Source: Lachnospiraceae bacterium V9D3004 (lineage in GTDB: Bacteria; Bacillota; Clostridia; Lachnospirales; Lachnospiraceae). Taken from it: a stretch of DNA of 64,000 nt. The position numbers were made by a program, and so were the translations under genes. The notes below the pieces were generated by a model. It did not search any database, was not told the DNA's origin, and worked only from the letters and a program-made list of their open reading frames with translations. The stretch's first letter is position 1, and each line of letters opens with the position of its first letter. The stretch covers positions 17,273 to 81,272 of the forward strand of contig JHWW01000015.1 of NCBI GenBank assembly GCA_000621985.1, written 5' to 3'. Of the stretch, positions 45,565-54,182 are shown in pieces.

Positions 45565-46752
45565 TTAATCTCTCGGTGGCTGATATTCAGCCTTGTTGTA
45601 ATAATTGCCTGCGAATAACGGAATGTCTTTCGCCGCGAACAACTCAACTACCGATACTATCTGATAACCCTCCTCTATAAAATACGGTACAAGCTCTTCA
45701 ACAGCTTCCGCTGTATGCTGCATCGTCTCGTGGAACAGTACGATATCGCCGTCCTTGGCACCCTTGGTCACTTCAACGATATGTTCCTTGGTGGTTGCAT
45801 TCTCCCAGTCATTACTTATAATGTTGCAGCCGATAAGAGGAACTTCACTTGTATTTTTAACATTATCATTCAATGCAAGGTTCGGCGGTCTGAGCGTGAA
45901 ATTGGTAATTCCCGTAAGTTCTTCAAGAGCTGCTCTTGCTTTCTCGATCTCGTCACCGGCTCCGTTGCCGCCATCATATTCAGTCAGTGACTTGTAATCG
46001 GAAGTATGATTGGCGATCTCATTACCATTCTCCATCGACTGAAGAATCTCATTCCTCTTTGAGTCACTGTTGATTATTCCCGTAATGTAATTAAATGTTG
46101 CATGACATCCGTACTCCTTGAGCACTTTCTGAATCCTCATGCTGTAGTCCGTATCCTTGTCACCAACCGGGCCGTCATCGAATGTAAATGCTATCATTGG
46201 TTTGTCAGGATCTATCCATGATATATCAAGCTTATCATATACAAATGCGCCTTCCTGCATATATTCGGGTGTCGGCGTAGGCTCCGGCGTATCGGTTGGA
46301 CCGGGTGTGGATGTTGCCACAGGCGCTGTCTGAACCGGTGCTGCCGTTGCGGGAAGAACCGTTGTCTGTGCCGTAGGAATTGCAACCTGTTCTGTTGCTG
46401 CCGGTATTTCTGAAGCCTTTACATCATTTTTCATCTTGCTAATCTTTACTTTACATGTCAGTTTCTTAGCCTTGACCTTTGCCGTGATAACCGCATTGCC
46501 CGGAGCGGCTGCTTTAACAACTCCCTTTTTGTTGACTGTAGCTACTTTTTTCTTCGAAGAAGACCATTTTACTTTGGAGACCTTCTTTCCTTTCACCTGA
46601 AGTTTGAATGTCTGTCCGACCTTCAGTGAGATGTTCTTCTTGTTAAGCTTAAGCGAAGCTGCATCCGCATTATCGGACACGGGAGCAACCATGCTGATGC
46701 TCATCATTCCCGCCAGTGCAAAAGCGGCAATCCTTCTTACACTTCTTTTCAT
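45565..46752 (-). CDS. Secreted NodB-type polysaccharide deacetylase with Ig-like domain
   Basis: A 395-residue exported protein. A signal peptide (1-32) precedes a Big_2-like Ig domain (33-107), a Thr/Pro linker (120-168) and a NodB domain (170-385). Motif 1 is TFDDGP (Asp192, Asp193). Motif 2 reads NHTSDYKSL: His249 is kept but the second zinc His is Tyr253. LRPPN and LFHETMQ stand for motifs 3 and 5. It probably acts on peptidoglycan or another amino sugar polymer, but the metal site is altered. The gene stands between a terminator and the GGDEF gene, which ends 40 bp upstream. Confidence 0.88.
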   Translation of the reverse strand: MKRSVRRIAAFALAGMMSISMVAPVSDNADAASLKLNKKNISLKVGQTFKLQVKGKKVSKVKWSSSKKKVATVNKKGVVKAAAPGNAVITAKVKAKKLTCKVKISKMKNDVKASEIPAATEQVAIPTAQTTVLPATAAPVQTAPVATSTPGPTDTPEPTPTPEYMQEGAFVYDKLDISWIDPDKPMIAFTFDDGPVGDKDTDYSMRIQKVLKEYGCHATFNYITGIINSDSKRNEILQSMENGNEIANHTSDYKSLTEYDGGNGAGDEIEKARAALEELTGITNFTLRPPNLALNDNVKNTSEVPLIGCNIISNDWENATTKEHIVEVTKGAKDGDIVLFHETMQHTAEAVEELVPYFIEEGYQIVSVVELFAAKDIPLFAGNYYNKAEYQPPRD

Positions 46753-46792
46753 ATTAATTCTTATCCTCCTTTTAATACACCGTATCTATATA

Positions 46793-48181
46793 TTAATTCT
46801 GTATCTGATCGGTTCCTCTTCGTTCCGCTTCTTCTTCATTGCGGTTCTCTATCAACTCCATATCATATACAACTTTAACGGTTTTTGATTCTTCCATCTT
46901 ATTCCAGTTTTCCATGATCCTGTTAACAACATTATCAGCATACTTCTCCACAAGTTCCGGAAGCAGTAGAAAGAACTGATTAGTCTTGCTCTGCATCATA
47001 ATATCACTTCTTCGAAGCGTGTTCTTAAGCATATTACCGAACTCTTCCGCTACCCCCGCAAAATTCTCTTCATCCGATTCACCGTTTCCGGGAAGAATCG
47101 TGAATATTGCCTTGTATGCTGCTCCGTTATAACTGTGTATATATCTTAACAGGAATCGATATATATTAATAAATGCATTCTGTCCGATCCAGAGCGCGCA
47201 GTTCGGTTCTTCTCTCTCTTCCATGATCTTCGAGAGCTGCTCCATATCTTCTCCGCAATTATCATATGAAAATGTATTCTGATCTTCTCTGTCATCATAT
47301 ATCGAAAAACCATGCTTACCGTTCTTCTTGACATAATACAATGCCTTGTCTGCCATTCTGAACAGCTCACCGTAGTCATTACCCTGCTCGGGAACAAATA
47401 CCACACCGGCCGATACGCCTATAGGGATCTTAAAATCATCTCCGACAAGCTTCCTCGTTTCCACTACAAGCTGTACGTTCATTCTCTCGATCTGCATCTT
47501 TATTATCGATTCATCGGACACATTCATGCAGAACATTATGAATTCGTCTCCACCGATCCTTCCGATAACATCATCCTGATCGGTATTGCTTCTTAGAATA
47601 TCAGAAAATATACTGAGCACCTTATCACCCGCATCATGCCCGTACATATCGTTAACGAGCTTAAAACTGTCGATATCCACGATCACAAGCACACCGGCAC
47701 AATTCCTGCAGACAACTTCCAGTTTATTATTCACACTGGCCTTATTAAGGAAACCGGTCTGTCTGTCTATTGCGGCTTCTTCCGTAAGTTCCTTTATCTT
47801 CTCGGAATTGAATACGGTATTCTCGATTCGCTGTATCAAAACATCGGCATTGAATGGTTTTCTGATGAAATCTGCTGCTCCCAGCTCCAACCCTCTCTTT
47901 TCGATCACGCTGCTTTTTTCTGCCGTAAGAAAAATGACGGGAACATTCAAACGATTCTGTTCATTTTCAAACTGCCTAAGCTTCTCGTAAGTCTCAAAAC
48001 CATCCATCTCTATCATCATGATATCAAGCAGAACAACATCGGGAGTATTATTCTGCATGAATCTCAACAGTTCTCTGCCTGATTTCAAAACGGTAGCTTT
48101 GATATCATGTTTATTAAGTATTGATTTGGCTACTTTAAGATTGATCACATCATCATCAACAACTACAACCCAATATGACAT
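46793..48181 (-). CDS. Response regulator with active and degenerate GGDEF domains
   Basis: A 462-residue protein. The receiver domain (1-125) keeps the phospho-acceptor Asp in VVLLDIMM and the Lys in FIRKPFN. A GGDEF domain follows (about 150-300) with RIGGDEFIMF, so diguanylate cyclase activity is likely. Residues 330-440 look like a second, degenerate GGDEF: TLRRSDIMMQSKTNQFFLLLPE takes the place of the active motif. c-di-GMP would be made in response to a phosphorylation signal. No partner kinase lies beside it. Confidence 0.9.
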   Translation of the reverse strand: MSYWVVVVDDDVINLKVAKSILNKHDIKATVLKSGRELLRFMQNNTPDVVLLDIMMIEMDGFETYEKLRQFENEQNRLNVPVIFLTAEKSSVIEKRGLELGAADFIRKPFNADVLIQRIENTVFNSEKIKELTEEAAIDRQTGFLNKASVNNKLEVVCRNCAGVLVIVDIDSFKLVNDMYGHDAGDKVLSIFSDILRSNTDQDDVIGRIGGDEFIMFCMNVSDESIIKMQIERMNVQLVVETRKLVGDDFKIPIGVSAGVVFVPEQGNDYGELFRMADKALYYVKKNGKHGFSIYDDREDQNTFSYDNCGEDMEQLSKIMEEREEPNCALWIGQNAFINIYRFLLRYIHSYNGAAYKAIFTILPGNGESDEENFAGVAEEFGNMLKNTLRRSDIMMQSKTNQFFLLLPELVEKYADNVVNRIMENWNKMEESKTVKVVYDMELIENRNEEEAERRGTDQIQN

Positions 48182-48301
48182 ACTTTTCTCCTAATCATGA
48201 TAATGTCTTGGTATTACAACCCCTATAGTATACTACCATACATAGTGAGAAGCATCAATATGAATTTTTATGTTCATTGTCGTAAAGCGGTAAGTTAGTA
48301 T

Positions 48302-48430
48302 TCACGGGAAAAGCGTTTGTATAACACATATCTGTTCCTGTTCAAATATTTCATGTTCTCTTTCATCAATTTTGTATTCTCTATATGATATAACAGAAAA
48401 AATACTGACTGCTACAGTAACTGCTACCAT
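48302..48430 (-). pseudogene. Short single-helix ORF, probable gene remnant
   Basis: From ATG 48428-48430 to TGA 48302-48304 a 42-residue frame encodes one hydrophobic helix (VAVTVAVSIFSVISY) and a charged tail. The same frame is open about 16 codons further upstream (RVAKWIQRFIIFL), without a start, which looks like the membrane anchor of a lost longer protein. There is no ribosome-binding site. It could be an unrecognised small protein, but a remnant is more likely. Confidence 0.35.
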
Positions 48431-48491
48431 AAGAAAAATAATAAATCTTTGTATCCATTTGGCTACTCTGATATTCTTTAGTAATTCTTAA

Positions 48492-48782
48492 AAGATAGAT
48501 TATTCTGATCCGCGATATAATTCACCGATTATTTTTGATAAATCAAAATACGATAAAATGTTACCATTTATAAACGTTTCTGTCGAACAGGTTCCTGAAG
48601 GGGTGGTTGTAAATGTCAGCAATGATAATTCTGACAATGTAGAAACAATAGACTACAGTAAGACAACAATCGAAAAGATTATTGAAGGCAAAGATGATTT
48701 CATTCAAAAAGATGAAACTGATTTGGTTAAACTTAATCATAAAAAAACTGATGACGGCAATAGGGTTGAATGTACATTATGA
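48492..48782 (+). pseudogene. Open frame without start signals, possible remnant
   Basis: The frame is open from 48492 to TGA 48780-48782 (96 codons; 74 from ATG 48558). It is polar, with NVSVEQVPEGVVVNVSNDN and Lys/Asp-rich sequence, and codon use looks protein-like, but no ribosome-binding site precedes the ATG. It lies between the GGDEF gene and the lipoprotein. It could be the end of a decayed gene; no family recognised. Confidence 0.35.
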
Positions 48783-48811
48783 ATCAAAATTAGGACATTT
48801 AAATTAGATAA

Positions 48812-48850
48812 CAGGGTGCATATATACTTATACCGTAAATATGCACCCTG
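48812..48850 (-). terminator. 12-bp stem terminator of the lipoprotein gene
   Basis: CAGGGTGCATAT (48812-48823) pairs perfectly with ATATGCACCCTG (48839-48850) around a 15-base AT loop, 23 bp after the lipoprotein stop on the minus strand. The flanks are A/T-rich but lack a long U run. Confidence 0.75.
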
Positions 48851-48873
48851 ACAAAATATAATATAAAGAGTTA

Positions 48874-50502
48874 TTAATCAGCGCTTATTTCCTTTTCGGC
48901 ATCACCCGTGACAAGCGTATATGTTTCTCCTTTTTTCATATCCGGAGTGCTGACAACAACCGAATCATATCGTTTTGAAGTCGTAACATTGAGAAGTTCC
49001 TTGCCTGATGAATCTTTAAGTATAATGGTTCCTCCCTCAGACTGTTCATCAACTCCTGTCGATATGAATGCCTGAGTAGAATTCTCAGTGAAGCCTTCAG
49101 CCATTGAGCTGTCACCGGCTGCAACGACTGTTCCTCCGTTCACAACCGCATCTTCGGCGTAATCAATTGCGCCGTTGCCGCCTCTTGTCGGACCGAATAC
49201 GTATACTGTTCCACCATTTATAGTAAGTATTCCGTTCGAGTCAAGTCCGTCACCTTCGGCATCTATTGTAACGGTTCCGCCATTTATCGTGAGTGATACA
49301 TCCTGAATCTCACCTGTAAAATGTCCACCGGGTGGCATTCCTTCAGGTCTCTCAGGCCTTTCTCCGCTTTCATTATCCGATGTGTCTGAATCGTTATCGT
49401 TCGAACCATCCCTATCCGGCCTTGCCGGCGGCGCTCCTTCGGGTCTTTCCGGCATATTTTCCATGTCCGGCATATCTCCGTTCGGCATGCCTCCCATGCC
49501 GCCGCTTCCGCTTCCGTCCGATGCATTGATTCCGTCATCTGTGGCGGTAATATTAATATTACCATCATTTATTATGATATCCCTTGCTTCCAAACCTTCC
49601 TTACAAGTGCTTACATTAACACTTCCGCCGTCTATCTGAAGTGTCGTTCCCGCGCTTATACCGTCACTTCCGGCTTCAATAGCGAATTCTCCGTTCTGAA
49701 TATACACATATCCTTTAGACGTATCATCGCTGTTTTCTGAATGAATTCCATCTTTTCCGGCATGAATCTCAATGGTTCCTCCGGCAACCCCGACACTGTC
49801 TTTTGCCTGGATTCCATGAGATTCCGATGCTGAAGCAATGTTATAATATCCGGATGCGATAACCAGATCATCCTTTGCGACGATCCCGTGTCCGGCTTCC
49901 GAGGTGACATTAAGCTTACCTGTGCCGTTGAATGTTATGTCATCCTTTGCAAATACGGCACCGTCAATATTATTATCATCAATCGCTGCAAATTCTTCCG
50001 AATTAATAAGGCTGTTATCCGAATCCTTCGCAAGCGTTACGAATACCTTATTGGACTTCTTAACATATAATGCCGCCGAAGAACTGTTCGTTACCGACAC
50101 ATTATCAAGAACGAGCTGGATTTTATCCGAATCACCGGCATCCACAACGATCATTCCGTCACTGAGTGTTCCCGACAGAATATATACTCCTTCTGCTTTT
50201 ATGGTTATTGTATTACCGTTTATGTCGACATTATCCGAATCCGCCTCCGATTTATCATCCGCTAACCGTATACCGACAGCCTCAGACGCATCATAATCAC
50301 CTGCTAGATCTCTCTCTGTGAACATATCATCCGTATCAATGATAACTTTTTCCGCGGTCTCACTTTCCGATCCGTTCGACGAGTCATTAATCTCCACATT
50401 TTCAACATTACCGGCATTACTGTCACTGCCTCCGCAGCCTGTAAGCACAAGCCCTCCTACCATCGTAAATGCTGCAACTGTATATATCATTCTCTTCTTC
50501 AT
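48874..50502 (-). CDS. Lipoprotein with carbohydrate-binding-like domain (DUF4353 type)
   Basis: A 542-residue lipoprotein: signal LVLTGC with the lipid-attachment Cys near residue 23. The body is a repetitive beta-helix of short units (INGGTVTID, GHGIVAKDD, GDGISAGTTLQIDGG), matching the Ca/carbohydrate-binding DUF4353 type. Residues about 330-400 form a Gly/Met/Pro/Asp-rich insertion with two PERPEG-like repeats. I choose ATG 50500-50502, GGGAG lying ten bases upstream; a GTG three codons earlier is too close. Likely outer-face carbohydrate binding; ligand unknown. Confidence 0.85.
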   Translation of the reverse strand: MKKRMIYTVAAFTMVGGLVLTGCGGSDSNAGNVENVEINDSSNGSESETAEKVIIDTDDMFTERDLAGDYDASEAVGIRLADDKSEADSDNVDINGNTITIKAEGVYILSGTLSDGMIVVDAGDSDKIQLVLDNVSVTNSSSAALYVKKSNKVFVTLAKDSDNSLINSEEFAAIDDNNIDGAVFAKDDITFNGTGKLNVTSEAGHGIVAKDDLVIASGYYNIASASESHGIQAKDSVGVAGGTIEIHAGKDGIHSENSDDTSKGYVYIQNGEFAIEAGSDGISAGTTLQIDGGSVNVSTCKEGLEARDIIINDGNINITATDDGINASDGSGSGGMGGMPNGDMPDMENMPERPEGAPPARPDRDGSNDNDSDTSDNESGERPERPEGMPPGGHFTGEIQDVSLTINGGTVTIDAEGDGLDSNGILTINGGTVYVFGPTRGGNGAIDYAEDAVVNGGTVVAAGDSSMAEGFTENSTQAFISTGVDEQSEGGTIILKDSSGKELLNVTTSKRYDSVVVSTPDMKKGETYTLVTGDAEKEISAD

Positions 50503-50704
50503 ACGAATCACACTCCCTTCAGATCCCTGAATAGTATCAATTTATTACTGCATTATAACTGATAAATTATGTTCAATACCTGGATATTCTGTGAAAAAAC
50601 TGTGATTTCCGGTTGAAGTAAGCTATGAATATATGATAATATAGATACGTTACATATATCAAAACCCGAACAAATCATTATGTATCAGATTGGAGTTAAT
50701 AAAC

Positions 50705-51682
50705 ATGAATACGCTGGAAGATATAATAAAAGCGGAGCTTGAAGAAGTCAAAGAGACGCTTGCACGCATTTTGTGCAGCAAGAATCAGAATATGCAAAAG
50801 ATTATGGATTGGACTCTGAGCGGTCAGGGAAAGATGTTAAGACCGAAATTTCTTCTGTTATGTTCCCATCTTGGCGAAGAATGCAAAGATTCCACCGAAT
50901 ATGCCGCTCTCTTAGAGATCGTTCACCTGGCTTCTTTAATTCATGATGATGTTATAGATAATGCCGATATGCGAAGAAAAAAAGAATCAGTGCAGAAAAA
51001 ATTCGGGAAAAAAATGGCCGTATATGCCGGTGATTTTATGATCTTTTCGGCTCTTAAGAATTCTACTATAGCTGACAGAGATAATTTTCATCATTACTTT
51101 GATCTTTTCGAAGACATATGCTATGGAGAACTCGGACAGAACGACCTGCTGTATAATGAGAATATAACCGAAGAACAGTACATGAGCAACATTAAAGGAA
51201 AAACCGCTGCTATGTTCCGCACTGCCTGCAAGATTGGAGCCACAATCTCCAACTGCGGCGAAAGTGTGATTAATGCGGTCACCACATACGGTGAAACCAT
51301 AGGTACACTGTTCCAGATCCATGATGATCTGTTGGATTGCTATATATCTGATAAGATTACCGGAAAACCGGCATTTCAGGATGTCCAGAACGGCATATAT
51401 ACTCTTCCGGTTCTTTATATGCTCGAGAATGACGAATGCAAAGCAGAGTTTTTGGAACTTCGTGATACATTTAAAAAGAAGATCACTAAAAAGCAGATCA
51501 AACAGATACTCGATCTTATCATAAAAACCAACAGTCTTGAAAGATGCAAGGAAAAAGCTGCATCTCTTTATAATAATGCAAAATCGGCTATATCGATCCT
51601 TCCCGAATGTGAAGTGTCGGATATTATGAATTCTTACGCAGATGACCTGTATAACAATATTGCAGTGATCACCGAAAAATAA
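50705..51682 (+). CDS. Polyprenyl diphosphate synthase
   Basis: A 325-residue trans-prenyltransferase. Both Asp-rich motifs are present: LIHDDVIDNADMRR and IHDDLLDC. The residue five before the first motif is Ala, which in this family favours long-chain products. It would supply the prenyl donor for the UbiA enzyme 26 bp downstream. Start ATG 50705 follows TTGGAG at ten bases. Having only this synthase-UbiA pair, without quinone ring genes, is unusual for a strict anaerobe. Confidence 0.93.
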   Translation: MNTLEDIIKAELEEVKETLARILCSKNQNMQKIMDWTLSGQGKMLRPKFLLLCSHLGEECKDSTEYAALLEIVHLASLIHDDVIDNADMRRKKESVQKKFGKKMAVYAGDFMIFSALKNSTIADRDNFHHYFDLFEDICYGELGQNDLLYNENITEEQYMSNIKGKTAAMFRTACKIGATISNCGESVINAVTTYGETIGTLFQIHDDLLDCYISDKITGKPAFQDVQNGIYTLPVLYMLENDECKAEFLELRDTFKKKITKKQIKQILDLIIKTNSLERCKEKAASLYNNAKSAISILPECEVSDIMNSYADDLYNNIAVITEK

Positions 51683-51708
51683 ACACCCGGAATGTACGGA
51701 GGCGAATT

Positions 51709-52575
51709 ATGGATTTATCACGGATTGTCCGGAAAATAAAAGGAATATGTGCGTTGGTTCGTGTGGAGATCACATTTCTTGTAACCCCGTTTGCGATTAT
51801 CGTTCCTTTTATGGCATTGAATGAATTCCCTGATCTTAAAAAAATGATCTGTCTTTTCATCGCTTCCACTGTCGGTTTTTATTGCGGCAATATATTCAAT
51901 GGTTTTGCGGATATGGACATTGATAAGGATAATCCGAGAACATCCGGCCGCCCGATGGTCATGCAAAGCGTGTCAAAAAAAGAAGCCATCGCACTAATCG
52001 GTCTGTCAGGTCTGATCATTGTGTTCTGCACATGGATGATCGACTGGTTTTTTCTGTTCCTTCTTCCGATTCCGATGGTCATAAGTCTTGTATATTCACT
52101 TACAAAAAGAGTAACCTGGTTATGTCATTTTATTCTTGCCACGGTTCAGGCAATGATCCCTGTTGCCGCCTGGCTCATATTCAGAAGCATATGGGATTTT
52201 GAATGGATATTGATCGGCGGCAGTGTATTTTTATGGGCTGCAGCCTTTGAATTGCTGTACAGCATTCAGGACGTCGAATACGACAGATCCGTTAATCTTC
52301 ATTCCGTACCCGTAAGATTCGGCGTGAAAAATACCATATTGATGTCGCTTGCAATGCACATTTTATCCTTGATATTTTTATTCCTGTTCGCATATTTTGT
52401 AAAAGCGGGAATTTTCTTCTATGTCGGCTGTGCGATTGGCGCTTTGATGTTTGCATATGAATTCATATGTGTCTTGAAAAATAGTTCAGGTATTCTTGCA
52501 CGGGTACTTGCCATCAACCAGTTATATAATATCGAGTTGATGGTTTTCGCCGTATTAGATTTTTATTACAGATGA
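51709..52575 (+). CDS. UbiA-family prenyltransferase
   Basis: A 288-residue membrane enzyme with eight or nine helices. The first substrate/metal motif is NGFADMDIDKDNPRTSGRPM (usual NDxxDxxxD, here with Gly at position two). The second is YSIQDVEYDRSVNLHSVPVRFG. Such enzymes transfer a prenyl chain to an aromatic or other acceptor. CGGAGGCG precedes the ATG. It is encoded with a polyprenyl synthase; the acceptor is unknown. Confidence 0.93.
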   Translation: MDLSRIVRKIKGICALVRVEITFLVTPFAIIVPFMALNEFPDLKKMICLFIASTVGFYCGNIFNGFADMDIDKDNPRTSGRPMVMQSVSKKEAIALIGLSGLIIVFCTWMIDWFFLFLLPIPMVISLVYSLTKRVTWLCHFILATVQAMIPVAAWLIFRSIWDFEWILIGGSVFLWAAAFELLYSIQDVEYDRSVNLHSVPVRFGVKNTILMSLAMHILSLIFLFLFAYFVKAGIFFYVGCAIGALMFAYEFICVLKNSSGILARVLAINQLYNIELMVFAVLDFYYR

Positions 52576-52583
52576 TCAAAATA

Positions 52584-54032
52584 TTATCGTTTTATCTTTA
52601 TCTTCTTTACGCTACTCCATTTTCCGAATGAATAACTGTTATTCATAGCTCTGACGCGTACATAATATGTCTTTTTCTTTTTAAGATATTTTACCAGATA
52701 TTTATTTTTCTTCACATAAGTATTGCATGCCAGTTTTGTGAATTTATTATTCAATGAACATTGTATCTGATATTTTGTCGCACCCGATACTTTCTTCCAC
52801 GATACAGATATCTTTTTTCCTTTTTTATTCTTGAGGCTTACCGAACCGACTTTTTTAACAGAGTCATTATTACTCGTTATGACCGTATCATAATTTTTTG
52901 TATTGATCGGGCTCCCTGTCGCTGACGGTCTTCTCGTAGCTGTCGGTTTATTTGTGGTCGAAGGCTTACTTGTAGGTGTCGGTGTTTTAATAATAATTGA
53001 AGGCCCGGTTATCTCCGTATTGGTACCCGGCACTGCTGTAGGACTTCCCGGTACTGATGTAACATTTACCATGCAATCCGTACTGAATACTTTCCCTCCA
53101 AGTCCGACACTTGCTGTGAGTACTGCCTGCCCCTCTTTAACCGCCTTGATCTTTGATCCTTCAATCGTTATCGCATCGCCCGACTTCAGATACCACTCCG
53201 GCTTTGGCTCTTCCACAATACTATATCTTGACGGCCATGCTTTGGACATAAGAACAGCTGTCTCGGCGGCAGGTAAGTCACATGATGTATTCACTGACAG
53301 ATCAAGCGATATCTGCTCCTGTTCTGTTACCACCTTCACATCCGAAAGCAAAGCATTACTGATTCCTGAAGTTACTTTTGCCGTATTGTCAACGGCATCA
53401 CCTACAGCCTCTCCGGAAGGATACATCGAGAATTCCTGAACCCAGTAATTGGTTCCGTTAAGCGTTACATGCGCTATTCCTATATATCCGAAGTTCTCAT
53501 TGAGCATATTTCTTCGGTGTCCTTGTCCCGAGTAATCATCTTCCTCTTCTTTCCAGCTCTCAAATGCAGAAGCCGCATTCCTTTGACCTGCAGCAATATT
53601 CTCGCCTACATATACGTACTGAGCGATATCTCCGTATGCAGTCCATGTATCCTCGCCGCTTGGCCTTGTGTGTGAAAATGATATTGCGATCTCAGCTGCA
53701 CGCTGCATTGCGATCTTCTCAAGACGCGCATCGTATTGAAGCGCGCTTCGTCCGCTCACCGCCGTTTTGGTTACATTATCTTCATTCCAATACCATGTAT
53801 CCGATGTACGCCATGTATTGATATCGGAGAGCATTGCCCTCGCCTCGGTCTGTCCGTATGTAACAACATATGATACTTCATTATGATCCGCAACTTCCAT
53901 CGCCTGTCCCGTTAACAGATCATCTCCTGCTGCTTCAACTTCGCCCTTATATTCCGGAACCGAAGTCATAATAACCGCAGCTGTCAATATTATTCCTGTC
54001 AACTTTTTTGCGATATTTTTGTAATGTTTCAT
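52584..54032 (-). CDS. Secreted CAP/SCP-domain protein with Lys-rich FnIII tail
   Basis: A 482-residue exported protein. After the signal peptide, residues 60-205 form a CAP domain with HTRPSG, GENIAAG and GHRRNMLN, the four-motif CAP core. Residues about 225-325 are Ig-like (Big), a Thr/Pro linker (325-390) follows, and the end is FnIII-like with a Lys-rich tail (GKWSSVKKIKIKR) like that of the protein at 0.3-2.0 kb. Start ATG 54030-54032 follows GGGAGGA; an upstream GTG would include the ribosome-binding site. Confidence 0.9.
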   Translation of the reverse strand: MKHYKNIAKKLTGIILTAAVIMTSVPEYKGEVEAAGDDLLTGQAMEVADHNEVSYVVTYGQTEARAMLSDINTWRTSDTWYWNEDNVTKTAVSGRSALQYDARLEKIAMQRAAEIAISFSHTRPSGEDTWTAYGDIAQYVYVGENIAAGQRNAASAFESWKEEEDDYSGQGHRRNMLNENFGYIGIAHVTLNGTNYWVQEFSMYPSGEAVGDAVDNTAKVTSGISNALLSDVKVVTEQEQISLDLSVNTSCDLPAAETAVLMSKAWPSRYSIVEEPKPEWYLKSGDAITIEGSKIKAVKEGQAVLTASVGLGGKVFSTDCMVNVTSVPGSPTAVPGTNTEITGPSIIIKTPTPTSKPSTTNKPTATRRPSATGSPINTKNYDTVITSNNDSVKKVGSVSLKNKKGKKISVSWKKVSGATKYQIQCSLNNKFTKLACNTYVKKNKYLVKYLKKKKTYYVRVRAMNNSYSFGKWSSVKKIKIKR

Positions 54033-54182
54033 TTTCTTTTTTCCTCCCACGCAAACCGGATGATATACCTTTTCTAACTTTGCATCATCTTAATTCCGGC
54101 TGATATATGATTTCATATAATATTTCAACTTCACAATTATAGCAACAATCATATATAAACACAAGAGGGAGTACATGCCGTT

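Larger units (their letters stand above)
48182..48873. other. Gene-poor AT-rich stretch
   Basis: About 690 bp between the GGDEF start and the lipoprotein stop. It contains the two short relic-like frames listed separately and one terminator at 48812-48850; the GGDEF promoter must lie near 48182-48300. Nothing else is evident. Confidence 0.6.
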
